64,000 bases of DNA, from positions 3,133,088 through 3,197,087 of the forward strand of contig KK106984.1 of NCBI GenBank assembly GCA_000611775.1, written 5' to 3'. How positions within the stretch are numbered: the first letter of the stretch is position 1; each line of letters opens with the position of its first letter. The notes under the pieces were generated by a model. It searched no databases. It worked only from the letters and a program-made list of their open reading frames with translations, and was not told where the DNA came from. A program made the translations under genes and the position numbers. Of the stretch, positions 47,450 through 60,200 are shown in pieces. This stretch comes from Umbilicaria muhlenbergii. Taxonomy: Eukaryota; Ascomycota; Lecanoromycetes; Umbilicariales; Umbilicariaceae.

Positions 47450-48632
47450 GTTAAGGGAGTATTAGCAAAAGTTTCTATACATGAGTTATATTAAATAATA
47501 GGCACTAAGATCTTATACGTAAAAGTGTAGTATCAAAATTGGTTGTTGCGCAATTAGAGGGGGATGGCCGACTGCTAGGTGTGGCCAGTTGCCGGGTGAA
47601 TCCTTCTATCGTTCGTGCCGTATGCTGCGCATTGGAGATGTGCCGCTTCCTGACCCGGCTTGGTTCCCTTCTTCCATGAATACGGAGAATAACATGGATC
47701 TGTGTGGAGTGATCGGTCTCCACTCTGGGACAATGCAGGTGTGATGCATAGTGCAGGCATTCCTGCCAGTTCGGCGAAAGTGATTTGCTGAATTTGTTTC
47801 ACTGTATGGCTGAGCTTCTGCCTGATGTACAGAAAGCGCATAGTAGTACGTATCTCAAAACTTGGAAAACCTCGCTGGGGCAGTGCTATGTAACAAGCTG
47901 ACATATCACTCAACTTTCGATGACAGCGGAGACATTCATCAACGGATTCAAATGCCGTGCTAACCGCATTATGCAGGAAACTCATATTTCCGAGGCGGAT
48001 TACACAGATTTCGCGGAGCGAAGACGCAGCTTACTCCGATGCAAATCATGAACGGCCAAGGAGGGTGGACGTCAAATTTGATTCGATGGGATACGTCGCT
48101 CTAAGCGCCCTAGGGTTCTGGTTCTCTGAGCTAGCTGTACTCACTCGCTCGCACGTAGGTCATCATATGACTGCAGATTTTCATGATTGTGCAGAAGTCA
48201 ATCACTTAAATCATGATGAGCTGTTGTGTAATACTATACAGATAGTGTGATAGTGAGGCGTGGGTTAAAATGATCCACCGTGAGGGGACCTCTCGCTTGG
48301 GGCATGAGCTTGCATGACTAAGCAAATAAGCGGACGGGACGACGAGTTTTAATCACGTGCAGGCCATAGCCCTACCGGCTTTAATGTTATTCCCGCTAAA
48401 CGTCATTATATACCAACCTCGGGGGCTGATTTTCATTTATTTTATATGTTTCAGGTTTACCCAATAGAGATTTTAGATAAATATATAGATTGTAGCCTCA
48501 TGGTATTTGAATTCAATTTTTGATGAAATGTTTCCAAGTAGCGCTAACCCTAAAGCGGCTAGCTCCTCAAACGGAGTGTTCAATGTTTGTTCAAAAGCAC
48601 GCGTTTTTAAACCACCAAACATCATACATCAT
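47450..48632. other. Region upstream of the bANK gene, no certain gene
   Basis: About 1.2 kb of mixed composition. It holds the bANK promoter and a 136-codon minus-strand frame (47985-47575) with a CLRCHRKLS motif; the frame has no recognised domain and may be chance or a gene remnant. 48060-48150 is GC-richer but without a long frame. AT content rises from about 48400. Confidence 0.45.
47575..47985 (-). CDS. Doubtful ORF, 136 aa, unknown
   Basis: Open from MSFLHNAVSTAFESVDEC to a stop at 47575, with no intron signals, signal peptide or domain that I know. It contains two Cys close together (CLRC) and a hydrophobic patch. Composition is not clearly coding. It could be the eroded 3' end of a gene (the N-terminal FESVDECLRCHRKLS is slightly reminiscent of a fungal regulator) or noise. 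Confidence 0.2.
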   Translation of the reverse strand: MSFLHNAVSTAFESVDECLRCHRKLSDMSACYIALPQRGFPSFEIRTTMRFLYIRQKLSHTVKQIQQITFAELAGMPALCITPALSQSGDRSLHTDPCYSPYSWKKGTKPGQEAAHLQCAAYGTNDRRIHPATGHT

Positions 48633-48968
48633 TGCTGCCTTTGCTGTTGCTGCCTTTGCTGTTGCTGCCTTTGCTGTTGCTGCCTTTGCTGTTGCTGCCT
48701 TTGCTGTTGCTGCCTTTGCTGTTGCTGCCTTTGCTGTTGCTGCCTTTGCTGTTGCTGCCTTTGCTGTTGCTGCCTTTGCTGTTGCTGCCTTTGCTGTTGC
48801 TGCCTTTGCTGTTGCTGCCTTTGCTGTTGCTGCCTTTGCTGTTGCTGCCTTTGCTGTTGCTGCCTTTGCTGTTGCTGCCTTTGCTGTTGCTGCCTTTGCT
48901 GTTGCTGCCTTTGCTGTTGCTGCCTTTGCTGTTGCTGCCTTTGCTGTTGCTGCCTTTGCTGTTGCTGC
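48633..48968. repeat. Near-perfect 15-bp minisatellite, about 22 copies
   Basis: The unit tgctgcctttgctgt is repeated about 22.4 times without visible divergence. Because 15 is a multiple of three and no unit frame contains a stop, every frame stays open: Leu/Pro-, Cys- and Ala/Phe/Val-rich on the plus strand, Gln/Arg- and Ser/Asn/Gly/Lys-rich on the minus strand. No start context or neighbouring domain supports translation. Homogeneity suggests recent expansion or active slippage/recombination. Confidence 0.97.
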
Positions 48969-49270
48969 TTTTTTTGCTCACTGTTCTGCTTGTGAGCGTA
49001 TGCTAACAGTGATATAGTCAATAAACACACTCATGATGCTTCACTCAGTGATGACATCTGATGATGCTCCTCCTCCTCCTCCTTTCTACAACAACAAGGG
49101 CAATCTGCTCACTGACAAGATCATGCTGCCTGATGCAGATGATGAGAAGAAGGAGGAGAGTGACATTATTGTGATGACAAAAAAAACTCCTGAGCCTCTC
49201 ACACCTCAAGCCTTCAAGGGAAAGAGCAAGTGAAAGTGAGCCTTTACTGCAGTGATCTCAGGTGTGATGC
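48969..49270. other. Left edge of the second AT-rich block, with a short ORF
   Basis: Contains a 66-codon plus-strand frame (49033-49233) that is Asp/Glu/Lys/Pro-rich with a PPPPP run from a tcc microsatellite (49067-49084). I do not recognise it; it may be a gag-proximal leftover or chance. Confidence 0.35.
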
Positions 49271-49333
49271 TGTCAGGACTATGCAGATTATGAATTAATG
49301 CATGTGTTTAACAGCTGACATTTAGCTACAGAG
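49271..49333 (+). repeat. Truncated LTR end of family D
   Basis: 63 bases (tgtcaggactatgcagatta onward) matching the first part of the D1/D2 LTR, cut at tagctacagag. The remaining LTR is not found further right in the window. A tgtcagagtcacc sequence that could begin another element abuts it directly. Confidence 0.85.
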
Positions 49334-50826
49334 TGTCAGAGTCACCATATAATAATATGACAGTATGACAGTACAACACTAGTATGACATTATAGTACAA
49401 CACTATAGTATGACAATATATAAACATGATGACTCAGCGCCTAGCGCCTTGACATCAAGTGAAAACTCTTCACAAGGAGGTTTGAAAACCTGCTTCCTCA
49501 GTGATCAGTTCCATCACTGAATAGAAGATGTATAATCACTGCATTGACTTTATCATGATTATATTGTTTATGACACTCTGTTCAACACCTCTATGATGAC
49601 TGTCATACACTCAACCTCTTACATACTGATCACTCAGTACCTTCAGGTGAATGGTCATGTCAAAAGCATAAGACATGATGACATTAACACTTTAATCTCA
49701 TCAGATCAGTGAAACAGTCAATAATCAAGCTGAGGCAAGCCCTTCAATTAGCAGATTTACATTATCAGTCATTAATACCCCTACTTCTGACATCATTGAT
49801 GATGATGAACATATCACTGCAGGCAACTCTGATGACATCATTAAAGACCTTGAGGCAGTCACTGCTCATAATCAGAAGGTCATTGAGCGTCAATGATTAC
49901 AACTACAATACATATGAGAAGAAATTAAGTTTAAGGATAATAAAAGAAAGCTCTGAGAGTTTAATCAACACCTGCAAGAAGGTCCTTCAACTATGATAAA
50001 CTCAAGAAATGATGCAAGTTCATCACATGAACTACAATATTAAGTTATGACAGATATCACACCTCCCCCTTTTTAACACCTTGTAAAGTCATGAGAGCCT
50101 CATCTCTATGCAGGAGGTGTTAAAGTCATGAGATGAAAACTTTAAAAATATCTGATTGAAATCAATCAGAATCAGGAGCTGATGTCAAAGCAATTTCTTA
50201 TTAAATGAGATTTCATCATCTGAGCAGGCACCTACTTAGAGAAAATTATTATGAGTGACTGATGAAAGCAGAAGGAGCAGCATGATCACATTTAAATTAT
50301 TTATAACAACTTTTTAAAGATGCTGAAGAAAAACCTATCCTCTGATGAAGACATGAATGAATAAAATATCATCATCTTCAATGCAGCTGAACTTCACAGC
50401 AATGATATAATCACCTCTTGATATGATAGATTATCAGAACTCTACTGCTTTCTTTCAACTTCATATAAAAAAATCAGTGAGATGCTCATTTGAGATTACT
50501 GATGATTAAGACTCTCACATCATGTCTTGACTGAACTACAACATTGAGATCTGACTCAGGTTGCAAGACAGTCAGTGCAGGAAATTTCAGCACATCTTGA
50601 TGTCATCATTACATCCACAACTTGGCAGCCCGCTCAAAAATAAGATTTTAGTTAATAGTACTTTATGCGCTCAGAGCACTCTCTGAGCAGTAAATGAGCT
50701 CATACAAATTTTACACTTTAAATAACTATTATACCTTCATGAATAATAAAAAACTTTTTATTGAAAAGTTTTAGATCTCTTTATTCTGTACACTTTACAA
50801 ACTAAAGATTTCTTCATAAGTTTAAA

Positions 50827-50831
50827 NNNNN
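50827..50831. other. Assembly gap (5 N)
   Basis: Five N bases directly before the tandem array at 50832. A short run of N beside a repeat usually marks an unresolved join, so the true array length is uncertain. Confidence 0.95.
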
Positions 50832-51326
50832 TTATTATAAGTTTTACTGTTATTATAAGTTTTACTATTATTATAAGTTTTACTGTTATTATAAGTTTTA
50901 CTATTATTATAAGTTTTACTGTTATTATAAGTTTTACTATTATTATAAGTTTTACTGTTATTATAAGTTTTACTATTATTATAAGTTTTACTGTTATTAT
51001 AAGTTTTACTATTATTATAAGTTTTACTGTTATTATAAGTTTTACTATTATTATAAGTTTTACTGTTATTATAAGTTTTACTATTATTATAAGTTTTACT
51101 GTTATTATAAGTTTTACTATTATTATAAGTTTTACTGTTATTATAAGTTTTACTATTATTATAAGTTTTACTGTTATTATAAGTTTTACTATTATTATAA
51201 GTTTTACTGTTATTATAAGTTTTACTATTATTATAAGTTTTACTGTTATTATAAGTTTTACTATTATTATAAGTTTTACTGTTATTATAAGTTTTACTAT
51301 TATTATAAGTTTTACTGTTATTATAA
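50832..51326. repeat. 18-bp tandem array with 36-bp higher-order unit
   Basis: The unit ttattataagttttact is repeated about 27 times. Units alternate strictly between a g and an a variant (actgtt / actatt), so the real period is 36 bp, about 13-14 dimers. Read on the minus strand it gives a YNNSKT hexapeptide repeat (50822-51379), with no start or domain to suggest a protein. It lies between the gag and protease regions of F. Confidence 0.95.
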
Positions 51327-54169
51327 CACTGTGTGTGTACTTGTTTAAAGAATTGTTTTAATAATTGTTTTTTTATCACAAAATTTTGATGTTCTGCTCA
51401 AGATTTAAGGTTGAGCTCAAAGCGCTCAGAGGATGCTAAGAGCGGCTGTTAGCTGAGACATGAGATCAGAAGCTCAGAGCGCTCAAAGTGTTAAAAATTA
51501 ACTCAGAGCTAACTTGCTAAATTGCTGATGTAATCATGAATCATTTCAAAGTCACTCAGACATTAAAAAGGACTGTTAAAACAAGATTAATGACATAAAC
51601 AAAAGTACAACATTGACGTCATACTATGACAGAAAAGAATCTTTCACTGAATAATAAACCTCTCACCCTCAATAATTCAACCATGGAAGAGGAAACAATT
51701 CATGAGGTTTTTATTAAAAAAGTAATTGTGACCAAAGCTGAAATTTAAACCACATATCAGTTGTGGAGAAAGTGATTATGATAATAATGCAAACATTCAC
51801 AACCCCCTCATGCTGACAAGAAGACTTTGTTTCAAAGAATGAAGTAAATGCATGAAAAGCAGCAGGCCTCTGTATCAAGTGTGAAGTTATCAGTCATTGA
51901 ACAAATAAATGTACAACAGGATGATTAACAGCAGTCATTACTGCAGTTGATGTAAATAAATGATTCACAGTCAACCTTCAGCTCATCTTCTTATTTATCA
52001 TTAATGATATCTCACATCTGATATCAGAGCAGTTAAAGGTGAACTTTCATATAATAAGAGATGATCTGAAGAAAAAATACTCATATATTATTGACAATGA
52101 CAGTCAAGGCAATATTATCACATGATATGTTGTCAATGAACTGTCTTTACAAACTGAACCCTATGAAGCTCAAGTCAATGTATGAGGCAATATGATTAAC
52201 TTGTCAGAATTCATCATATTGACTATTACAGCATATGACATCAACAATTAATTTTATCACTATAACAGCTGCTTTCTTGTCACATGAGATAATGCATCAA
52301 CTTCTTTTATCCTCAGATTATCATTTCTAGTCAATGCAAACCTGAATCATAAATATGACATAAGGAAATTCCTATGAAAACAGGTGAAGCATATCACAGC
52401 ACATTGAGTATTCACTGTTAATAAAAAGAAGACACTAAAGAACATTCTACATATGAATAATCTTTTCATTATGAAACACTTCATAGGACCGTCAGATTTA
52501 ATGATTGATATGAAAAAATATACCCTTCAGATAAACTCATTACAGTATGACAGAGATAATCATGTGTATGACACATTACTTCTTGAATATCATGACTTCA
52601 CAGACATATTTCAGGCAGCTGAGAAGCAGTCTCTGCCTGAGAGAGGTTCACATGATCATGTCATTGACTTGAAATCAGAGCAGCAACCTTCATTTAAAAA
52701 GTTATACTTAATGTCCTCAGCTGAGCTCAATGTACTGAAGGTATATTTAGATGATGTCATGAAGATAAGCATAATTCACAAATTAATATCATCTGCAGCT
52801 TCACTCATTATGTTTATACTGAAATCAGACAGCAGCTTATGATTAGTCATTGATTATAAGCACTTGAATGATATTACTATTAAAAATCATTACTCATTAT
52901 CACTTATATCAGACATGTTGAATCATCTTCAAGAAGTTAAGAAGTTCACTAAGCTGAACTGCAAGAATGCATATAATTGAATATGAATTAAGGGTGAAGA
53001 TGAGTGAAAAACAGCATTTTGAACATGATTTAAGCTGTTTAAATATCTTGTCATGTTTTTCAGTCTCATGAATGCTCCTGCTATGTTTCAAGTCTTCATT
53101 GATAAAGTGCTTGATGAGTTTTTAAACATCACATGTGTGATTTACTTGAATGATATCTTGATCTTTAGCAAAGATGAGTCTAAACATGAAGAGCATGTAT
53201 GACAAGTACTAAATGCACTACAACATCATGATCTTCATCTTAAGATCAGTAAGTGCTCATTTAATGCAACAGAAGTGAACTTCCTAGGATTCAAGATCAA
53301 CACAAAAAACATATACATGAACTTGAAGAAAATTTAAATTATCAAAGAATGACTGCTTTTGAAGAACATTCATAAATTGCAGATCTTTTTAAACTTCATT
53401 AACTTCTTTCAAAGGTTTATAAGAGATTATTCATGAATTACAGCATCACTGTTAAACTTTCTGAAAACAGGAAGGAATAAAAAGAAGATTAAAATTATAT
53501 TAAGTTCTCTTTCAACTCACTGAACTGCTCCTCATCAAGACATTGAAGGAAAGCAGAGCAGCTTAATCTTATTGCAGAGGTTTAACACAAGTTATTCAGC
53601 ATGCAGCTCACAAGTCAGAGAAGAGTTATAATAAGAAAACATCATATCTGTCTCTTTTTCACTTTCAGAAGCTGCATTGAAAGCATTTAATGCTCTGAAG
53701 AAGACCTTCATGAGTGCTTCATTACTACACTACTTCAATGAAAACAAACTCATGAGGGTTGAAATAAACGCCTCTGAATTCACAATTGACAAAATATTGA
53801 TGCAATGCTTTAAGATTAATGATCAATTGCACTGATTATTAATTACTTACTACAGCAAGAAGCTGTTAAATACTGAGACTTAATATGATACAAATGAGCA
53901 AGAGCTCCTTGTCATCATGAAAGTCATGCATCATTAACAGCACTACTGTCAGGGTGTGAGACATCAAATTGTCATACTGATTGATCATGCAAACCTTATT
54001 TGGTTCATGACTACCTTAAACCTCACATGAAGGCAGCTCAAGTGAGCTGAAAAGCTCACTGAGTACAACTTTAAAGTCATATATCAAGAGGGCAAGAAGA
54101 ATTCTGTTAACAGTCTGTCAAGATGACCTGATTATGAACTGCTGAAGACTGTCAGTACCTCAACTGCTG

Positions 54170-54900
54170 CTGAAATAATGCAACAGTCTTTTCATTTAAG
54201 AAGTAAAGATTATAAGTCAGTGCAGAAGAAATTATACATGCTTGCTGCAATGACACTGCAGTCAAGACACTCAGTATGACAGGAGTTATGACAAGAGAGT
54301 GTCATATTTATCACAATAAATACTATCAGTATGATGAATACTGAAGATGATGATCTCATTAAAACATTAACAGTGAGGAACTTACCTGCTCATGAAGTAA
54401 ATCATAATGAAAATGAAATCAACAGTATCATTAAAACATCAGCAGTGCATCACTTACTCAGGATGATGATTACTGAAGATGATGATCTTATCAGAACATC
54501 AATGATGCAGAATTTATTTACTTAAGAAGAAGCAAGCTGTAATAAACTGCAGTTAAGATGCTCAGTATGATAAAGATTACAACAAAAAAATGTTGTACCT
54601 GTCACAATGAATACTGAAGATGATGATTTTATTAAAACATCAGCAGTGTGAAATTTACCTGCTCAAGAAGTCAGCTGTGTCATATCAGAAGAAATCAGTG
54701 ACATTATTAAAGTACACATCATGCAGCATCTACCTGCTTGAGAAGCAAGTCATTACTCAGTCAGAGAGCTTAAATATGCAGAGTTTCAACAACACTCAAT
54801 CAAGAATAGCTCAGCAAACACTGCAGTTATGAATGATGACACAAGTCATGTTCTTATTAATCTTTAAATTGAGGATAGTGCTTCTGCTGACACTGTTGAA
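54170..54900 (+). repeat. Internal degenerate repeats in element F
   Basis: Several imperfect copies of a unit around ttactgaagatgatgatct-attaaaacatcagcagtg (for example near 54340, 54410, 54475, 54610, 54700), spaced about 65-130 bp. They lie between the RNase H and integrase regions, a place where family members usually have only a short linker. Confidence 0.6.
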
Positions 54901-56880
54901 GCACTTCAACTCATGTCTACTCACTCATCAATAGGTGAGGAGATAACAGCTTATATAAAAATGTTTATTAAACAACTTAAACATGTGATTCATACTGAGC
55001 AGTTGAAAGATGATTTGATATGATGAGTATGACAGAGATTAACTACCCCTCTTGAGAATAAAAACAACTTGATCAGATCTGAGATGATAAATATGAATAT
55101 AAACATGAACCCTGAGATGATCATGACATCAGAGATGTAATCAAAAATGGCATTTATACTGTCAAATATACAAAAACATTGACAAGAAATAAATGATGTC
55201 ATACATTATAATGATAAGATTTATATTCTGCAGAACCCTGCCCTTCACAATGTGATGATCAGTTGATTTCACAATGATGTCTTCACAGATTATTTCAGGA
55301 AGTTAAGAATTATAAAGTTGATGCAGTGATTTTATGACTGACTTAACATTGTCAGAGATGTATGATGTTACTGTCATGACTGTGTTGAATGTCAAAAGGT
55401 GAAGTCAGCTCATCACAAATTATACAAATTATTAAACTCATTATCAGTCTCAAAAGTGTCATGACATACAATGATAATAAACTTCATTATGAATCTGTCA
55501 CTGAGCAGCACATATGAAAGTATGACATGAGATTCAATCCTTATCATAATTGATAAGTTGATTAAAATAGCTCATTATATCTCTGTACAGAAGACAATGT
55601 CAGTTGTTGACTTCATTGAAGTGTTTATTTGAGACATTATTAAGCATCATGACGTGTCAGAAGTTCTAGTCACAGACAGAGATAAACTTTTTACATCAGA
55701 GTAATGAATCAACTTCTGCTTTCACATGCAGTGTTGTTGTAACATGTTGACAGCTTTTCACCTGCAAACTGATGATTAAATTAAGAGGCAGAATCAGTCC
55801 CTAAAGGTGTATTTATGCATATTCATTAATGAGCAGCAAGAGAACTGAGTCAAGCTTTTACTCTGCATGAAGTTTTTATACAACAACTTCATACATGCTG
55901 TCACAGGAAAGAGCCCCTTTCAGCTTAATTTAAAGTGAGACCCTCAGATGAGTTTAAGTAAGCTGTTTATACAGCACTCACATGAACAAATAAGACTTTA
56001 TGCAGATGCACATTGACTTCAAGATTAAATTGCAACAGCTTAAAAGCAATTATGACAGGTTAATGAGATGTATGTAATCTATTATAATCAACATCAGACA
56101 GAGATAATGTTCAAAGAAGGCAACTTAATACTAATCAATGAAAAAAATGTGTCAGTGAACAAGCAGATGAAGAAACTGCATTGAAAAAAACTTAACTCAT
56201 TCAAGGTATGACATGTGATAAGTTAATCATCATATGAACTCAACCTCTCAGAGGATCAAAATATCTATAACATGTTCAACATTACTTTATTGAAGTTATT
56301 TTAAAACACATGTCATGTGTCTCCTGCATTGGCAGGAAAAGACCTACTACTCAACTGAGATAATGAGTAAGAAGTCAAGGCAATTGTGAATAACTGTGTT
56401 CATGATGACAGGCTTCAATACCTCATCAAATAAAAGTTGACAGATCAGGTGTGAAATGACACATAAGAATTAACACACTTCATCTGCAATGTAAAGACAA
56501 AAATGCAGAAATTTCATGCTGACAACTCTGACAAACTGAAATTCAGGTGAGTTGTACAACATGATTCTTTAAGATCAATTAAGAAGCTGTCACAAAAGTC
56601 ATGAGCCTTAAGATGTGACTCTTCAAAGTTGATTGAGAAGCTGTCACAAAAGTCATGAGTCTTAAGAATTGAAAACTTTATCAACTTTATTAATCTGATC
56701 TTTTATGACAGAGCCTGTGCCCTATGACAAGAATATGACAGAGATTATGACAATTATGTTACTTCTTATGAGAGACACTACAGGTCACATGTGCATGATA
56801 TATATGTTAAAATGAGAAAACAATTTCATTATTAATTATTACTCTGTTGTTTCATTTTCTTTTTCATTATTTAATGAAAC

Positions 56881-57250
56881 CTCTGACCTCATCTCTTTAA
56901 TGTGATGTTATTCACAGAGTTCAATATACTCCTGATGATGATGAGATTGATGAGTGTTGAGGACACAAAGAACGTGAGCAGTGCTCTTCAACAAGACAGC
57001 AAGAGTCTGAATGAGCTTCTTAAGACTACTAAATTAACACATTTCAACCTCAAGAGTGTTAAGAAACTCATGTTGAGAAGCAGCTGCAAGAGGCATGAAA
57101 AGTGCTGATAATGATTAATAAAAGATGACAGCATGAGGATCTGATAATTAATCATTAAATGTTATAATTAATTAGCAATGCAAAAGTATGACAAAAAGTA
57201 TGACAAAAGTATGACATAAAGTATGACAATAAGTATGACACTTTTTCATT
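56881..57250. other. Spacer between F and G with a gtatgaca repeat
   Basis: Contains a 68-codon frame (56902-57108) of no known family and a short array of (aaa)gtatgacata words at 57185-57242. Similar gtatgaca words occur at 49370-49420, hinting that both could lie in LTRs of element F, but I could not align them. Confidence 0.4.
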
Positions 57251-60200
57251 TTAAACAAAACAAAAGGAGATTGAGGAAGGCAGATTTATAATGTGTTATT
57301 ACTCCTCTGATCATCAATTCATCATAAACACGTGTGTGCAAGATGTTATGACATGATTAATTAACATTAATGAATATTGAACTACCTGATGTTAAATTAA
57401 ATTGAGACTAGTGTGTCTTGACACCTTGACATTTATGTCATGACTGCACTCACAAGACTGCTTCCTTCTTTGTACTTTTTTAAATTCAAATAGCTCACCT
57501 CTTACAATGATTTTAAACTTGTTTATGAAGTGAAATAATTAACTGTAACATTAAAAAAGTACCTACACTCTTTTCAACCTCTGAAGGTGACAGAATATCA
57601 GCTGAGATAAACACATGTGTTGATGAGAAAATTCTTCCTCAACATCATTAAACATCTCAACTCACAGTTTACTAAGTGATCAGGAGGTTCCTAGAACATC
57701 TTAAATTCATTAATTAATTATCAACAATCAATTCTCAAGTCCTGTGAGAAGTAAGCAATGAATGATCAAGAAGTACTCTGTCATGATGACAGATAACTGT
57801 GAGAAGCAGTCACAACAAATAAAAAGTTCTGCAACATGTAGACGCTCTTGAAGACTTATTTGTAAACACAGACAACTGCAGTAGAGGCAGTTAAAAGAGC
57901 AAGGTTCTGAATCAGATAATCTCAGCATTAAGAGTAAGTGTCTGAAGCATTGAAGGAATCATGATTAAATCACATCAGAAGAAAGAGATCTCTTCTTAAT
58001 TTAAAAGATTATCCTTGACTGAAGAACAGCCAGATGATCATGAGAGATCAAAAATAATAAACATCATGAAGATGAACTCTTGAAGTGAGGTGACCTCTGA
58101 AAATTTACAGTGATGAACAACACATGATTCAGAGAACACCTGTCATCTAATGTTGAAGATGCTAAATCAGAGAGATTCATATAAAGCACAGATACAGAAT
58201 TTAAAAGAACAGAATAATCAGAAAGATTCTTAAATAAAGAAGTTAACAACTGAGAAACAAGAACTGAAACAGAATGTGTTGAAGTTAACTTGATGACTTA
58301 ACAATCTTGAAGCAGAGCAGCCAAGAGAAGGCACACTTAAATTGAACATGAGTGACACAATGAAGAAGTGTTCAGTGAAGTTTTCAGATTCATTAATTCT
58401 GAATGATGATCTTAAGCTCATGTTTCAGGTATGAGATGATCAGATGAAAAGCAAGTTATTAATCAATGATGATTGATTCAATCAGCCAGATCAAGATGAA
58501 GCTGAACATGTTAAAATGATTTACATCAAGACATGAGTTGACAGCAAGACTGTTGAACACCTTTATTCATGACTGAAGACTCAGTCAGGAAGAGAGATTT
58601 ATGTTGAAGAGATTATTTAATATCTGAAGAATGTCTTCAAGGATTCAGATCATCACTTGAAGACATGAAAGCAGCTGAAGAAGTTCAAGATGTCTTATCT
58701 TAAGAACTTTAACATGTTTCAGTCAAAGTTTCTATGACTGATGAACTCAGTGAAGATGTCAATAGATCAGTGAAAAGAGAAAATTCATGACAAGTTATAC
58801 AACTCACTTCAAGTTCAAATGAAAATTTATGTCACTGATGAGGACATGTCATTTGATGTTTACTGTAAAAAGGCTCAACAGTTCATGAGGTCTTGTTAAA
58901 GTGAGTGAAAAAATCAAGAAACAAAAGGATCAGCAGAAGCTGCAATAAAAGCAGTTAACTTTTAAATTTAAAAAGAAGACAATCATCACAATCATCATTG
59001 TTGCATGAGAAGTAATTAAATTAATATTAATTGATGTAATTTATTACATCTGCAATAAGAAGAAACACCTGATGAGGGATTGTCCTGATAAGTCAAAGAA
59101 AGCTGAGGCAAAGGCTGTAGACTCTGATCATTCAGATTCAGAAAATGAGCTACTTTAAGTGAAGTCTTCACCCTAGAGTCAACAGAAGGAGCAAAGATAA
59201 GCAAGATAAAAATATTAAACATTTTAAAGAGATCATCATTAACCTGAGATTATTAACTTGCAGTCAACAGTTTAATCATAAGAGTAGCAGCTCTGCTAGA
59301 CATCAGTGTTGCTGAGAAAGCTTTCATTCACAAGAAGCACTTTAAATTTGTGAAAAAACACTTACAGTTATACATCAGAACAGCACAGAGATCAGTTTTC
59401 TTAACAGAATATAATAATTGAAATGCTGAGATGATCTTCAGAGCATTTACAGCAAATTTAATGATTGATGAAAGATGAATTCTTACTCACTTCTTGTTTT
59501 ATAACATCAGCAGGCATGATGTTTTGATTGAGAGGAAATGATTCAAGAAGATTAAAGTATTAATTGATTATTTTAATTGAAAACTGATTTGATCTGAGGA
59601 GGCTCAATATCAGGCAAGCAAGAACTTAATGATATCAAGGTGAAAATTACAACTATCAGAAGTCAAATCAAAACATCAGATAAATGCTGAATAACATGAT
59701 AATCTGCATGAGGCAGCAACATCAACTCAGATCTTAAGAAGAGCAGAAAGAAATAAAATCATAATGATGTTTAACAAAGCTGACCCTGAGGATACTGAAC
59801 ATTCAACAAGGTTAAATGAGTGAAAGAAAAAGTTCATTAAACTGCTCAAAAAGTCAGTCCTGCAGCTATGAGCACAACCAAAGACATGAAGAGCTTAACA
59901 GTAGATCAACATCAATGAGATGAAAAAACAACTGAATGAAAAGAAAGGTTCAATGAATCACATGAGTAATTTAATGAATGAAGGTCAAAGTTCATTGAAT
60001 GTAAAGAAATTAAAGGATCATAAACCTTCTTTTTATTAAGAAGTGAATATAATACTTCTGAAAGCAGAAAACTTCCTACACAATGTTAAAAGAAAAGAGA
60101 TGATTATCAGCATCATTAGCATTCATGAGGTCAATCACTTAATAAAAAACTGAAGGAACCTCTGTCTGCTGCTGTAAAATAAAATGAAGTTGAATCAGAG

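Larger units (their letters stand above)
49334..56880 (+). mobile_element. F: Ty3/Gypsy chromovirus, broken, LTRs not resolved
   Basis: Transcribed rightward. Parts: gag-like DNA about 50140-50640, tandem array and assembly gap 50827-51326, zinc knuckle/protease region about 51850-52350, RT about 52450-53400 (entry block open at 52453-52842 with EYHDFTDIFQAAE), RNase H about 53650-54130, a long internally repetitive spacer 54180-54950, integrase about 55230-56200, chromodomain about 56370-56540. Limits are approximate: the left end may be tgtcagagtc at 49334, but I could not find a matching LTR on the right. The reading frames are broken in very many places. Old or heavily mutated. Confidence 0.75.

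Noticed and set aside
48633-48968. CRISPR-like or long coding frames over the 15-bp array
   Set aside because: The repeats are contiguous with no spacers, and all frames are open merely because the unit is 15 bases without a stop. This is a minisatellite.
50822-51379. 185-codon YNNSKT-repeat protein on the minus strand
   Set aside because: It is a read-through of the 18-bp array that starts in unique AT-rich DNA, runs into an assembly gap and has no domain or homologous frame.
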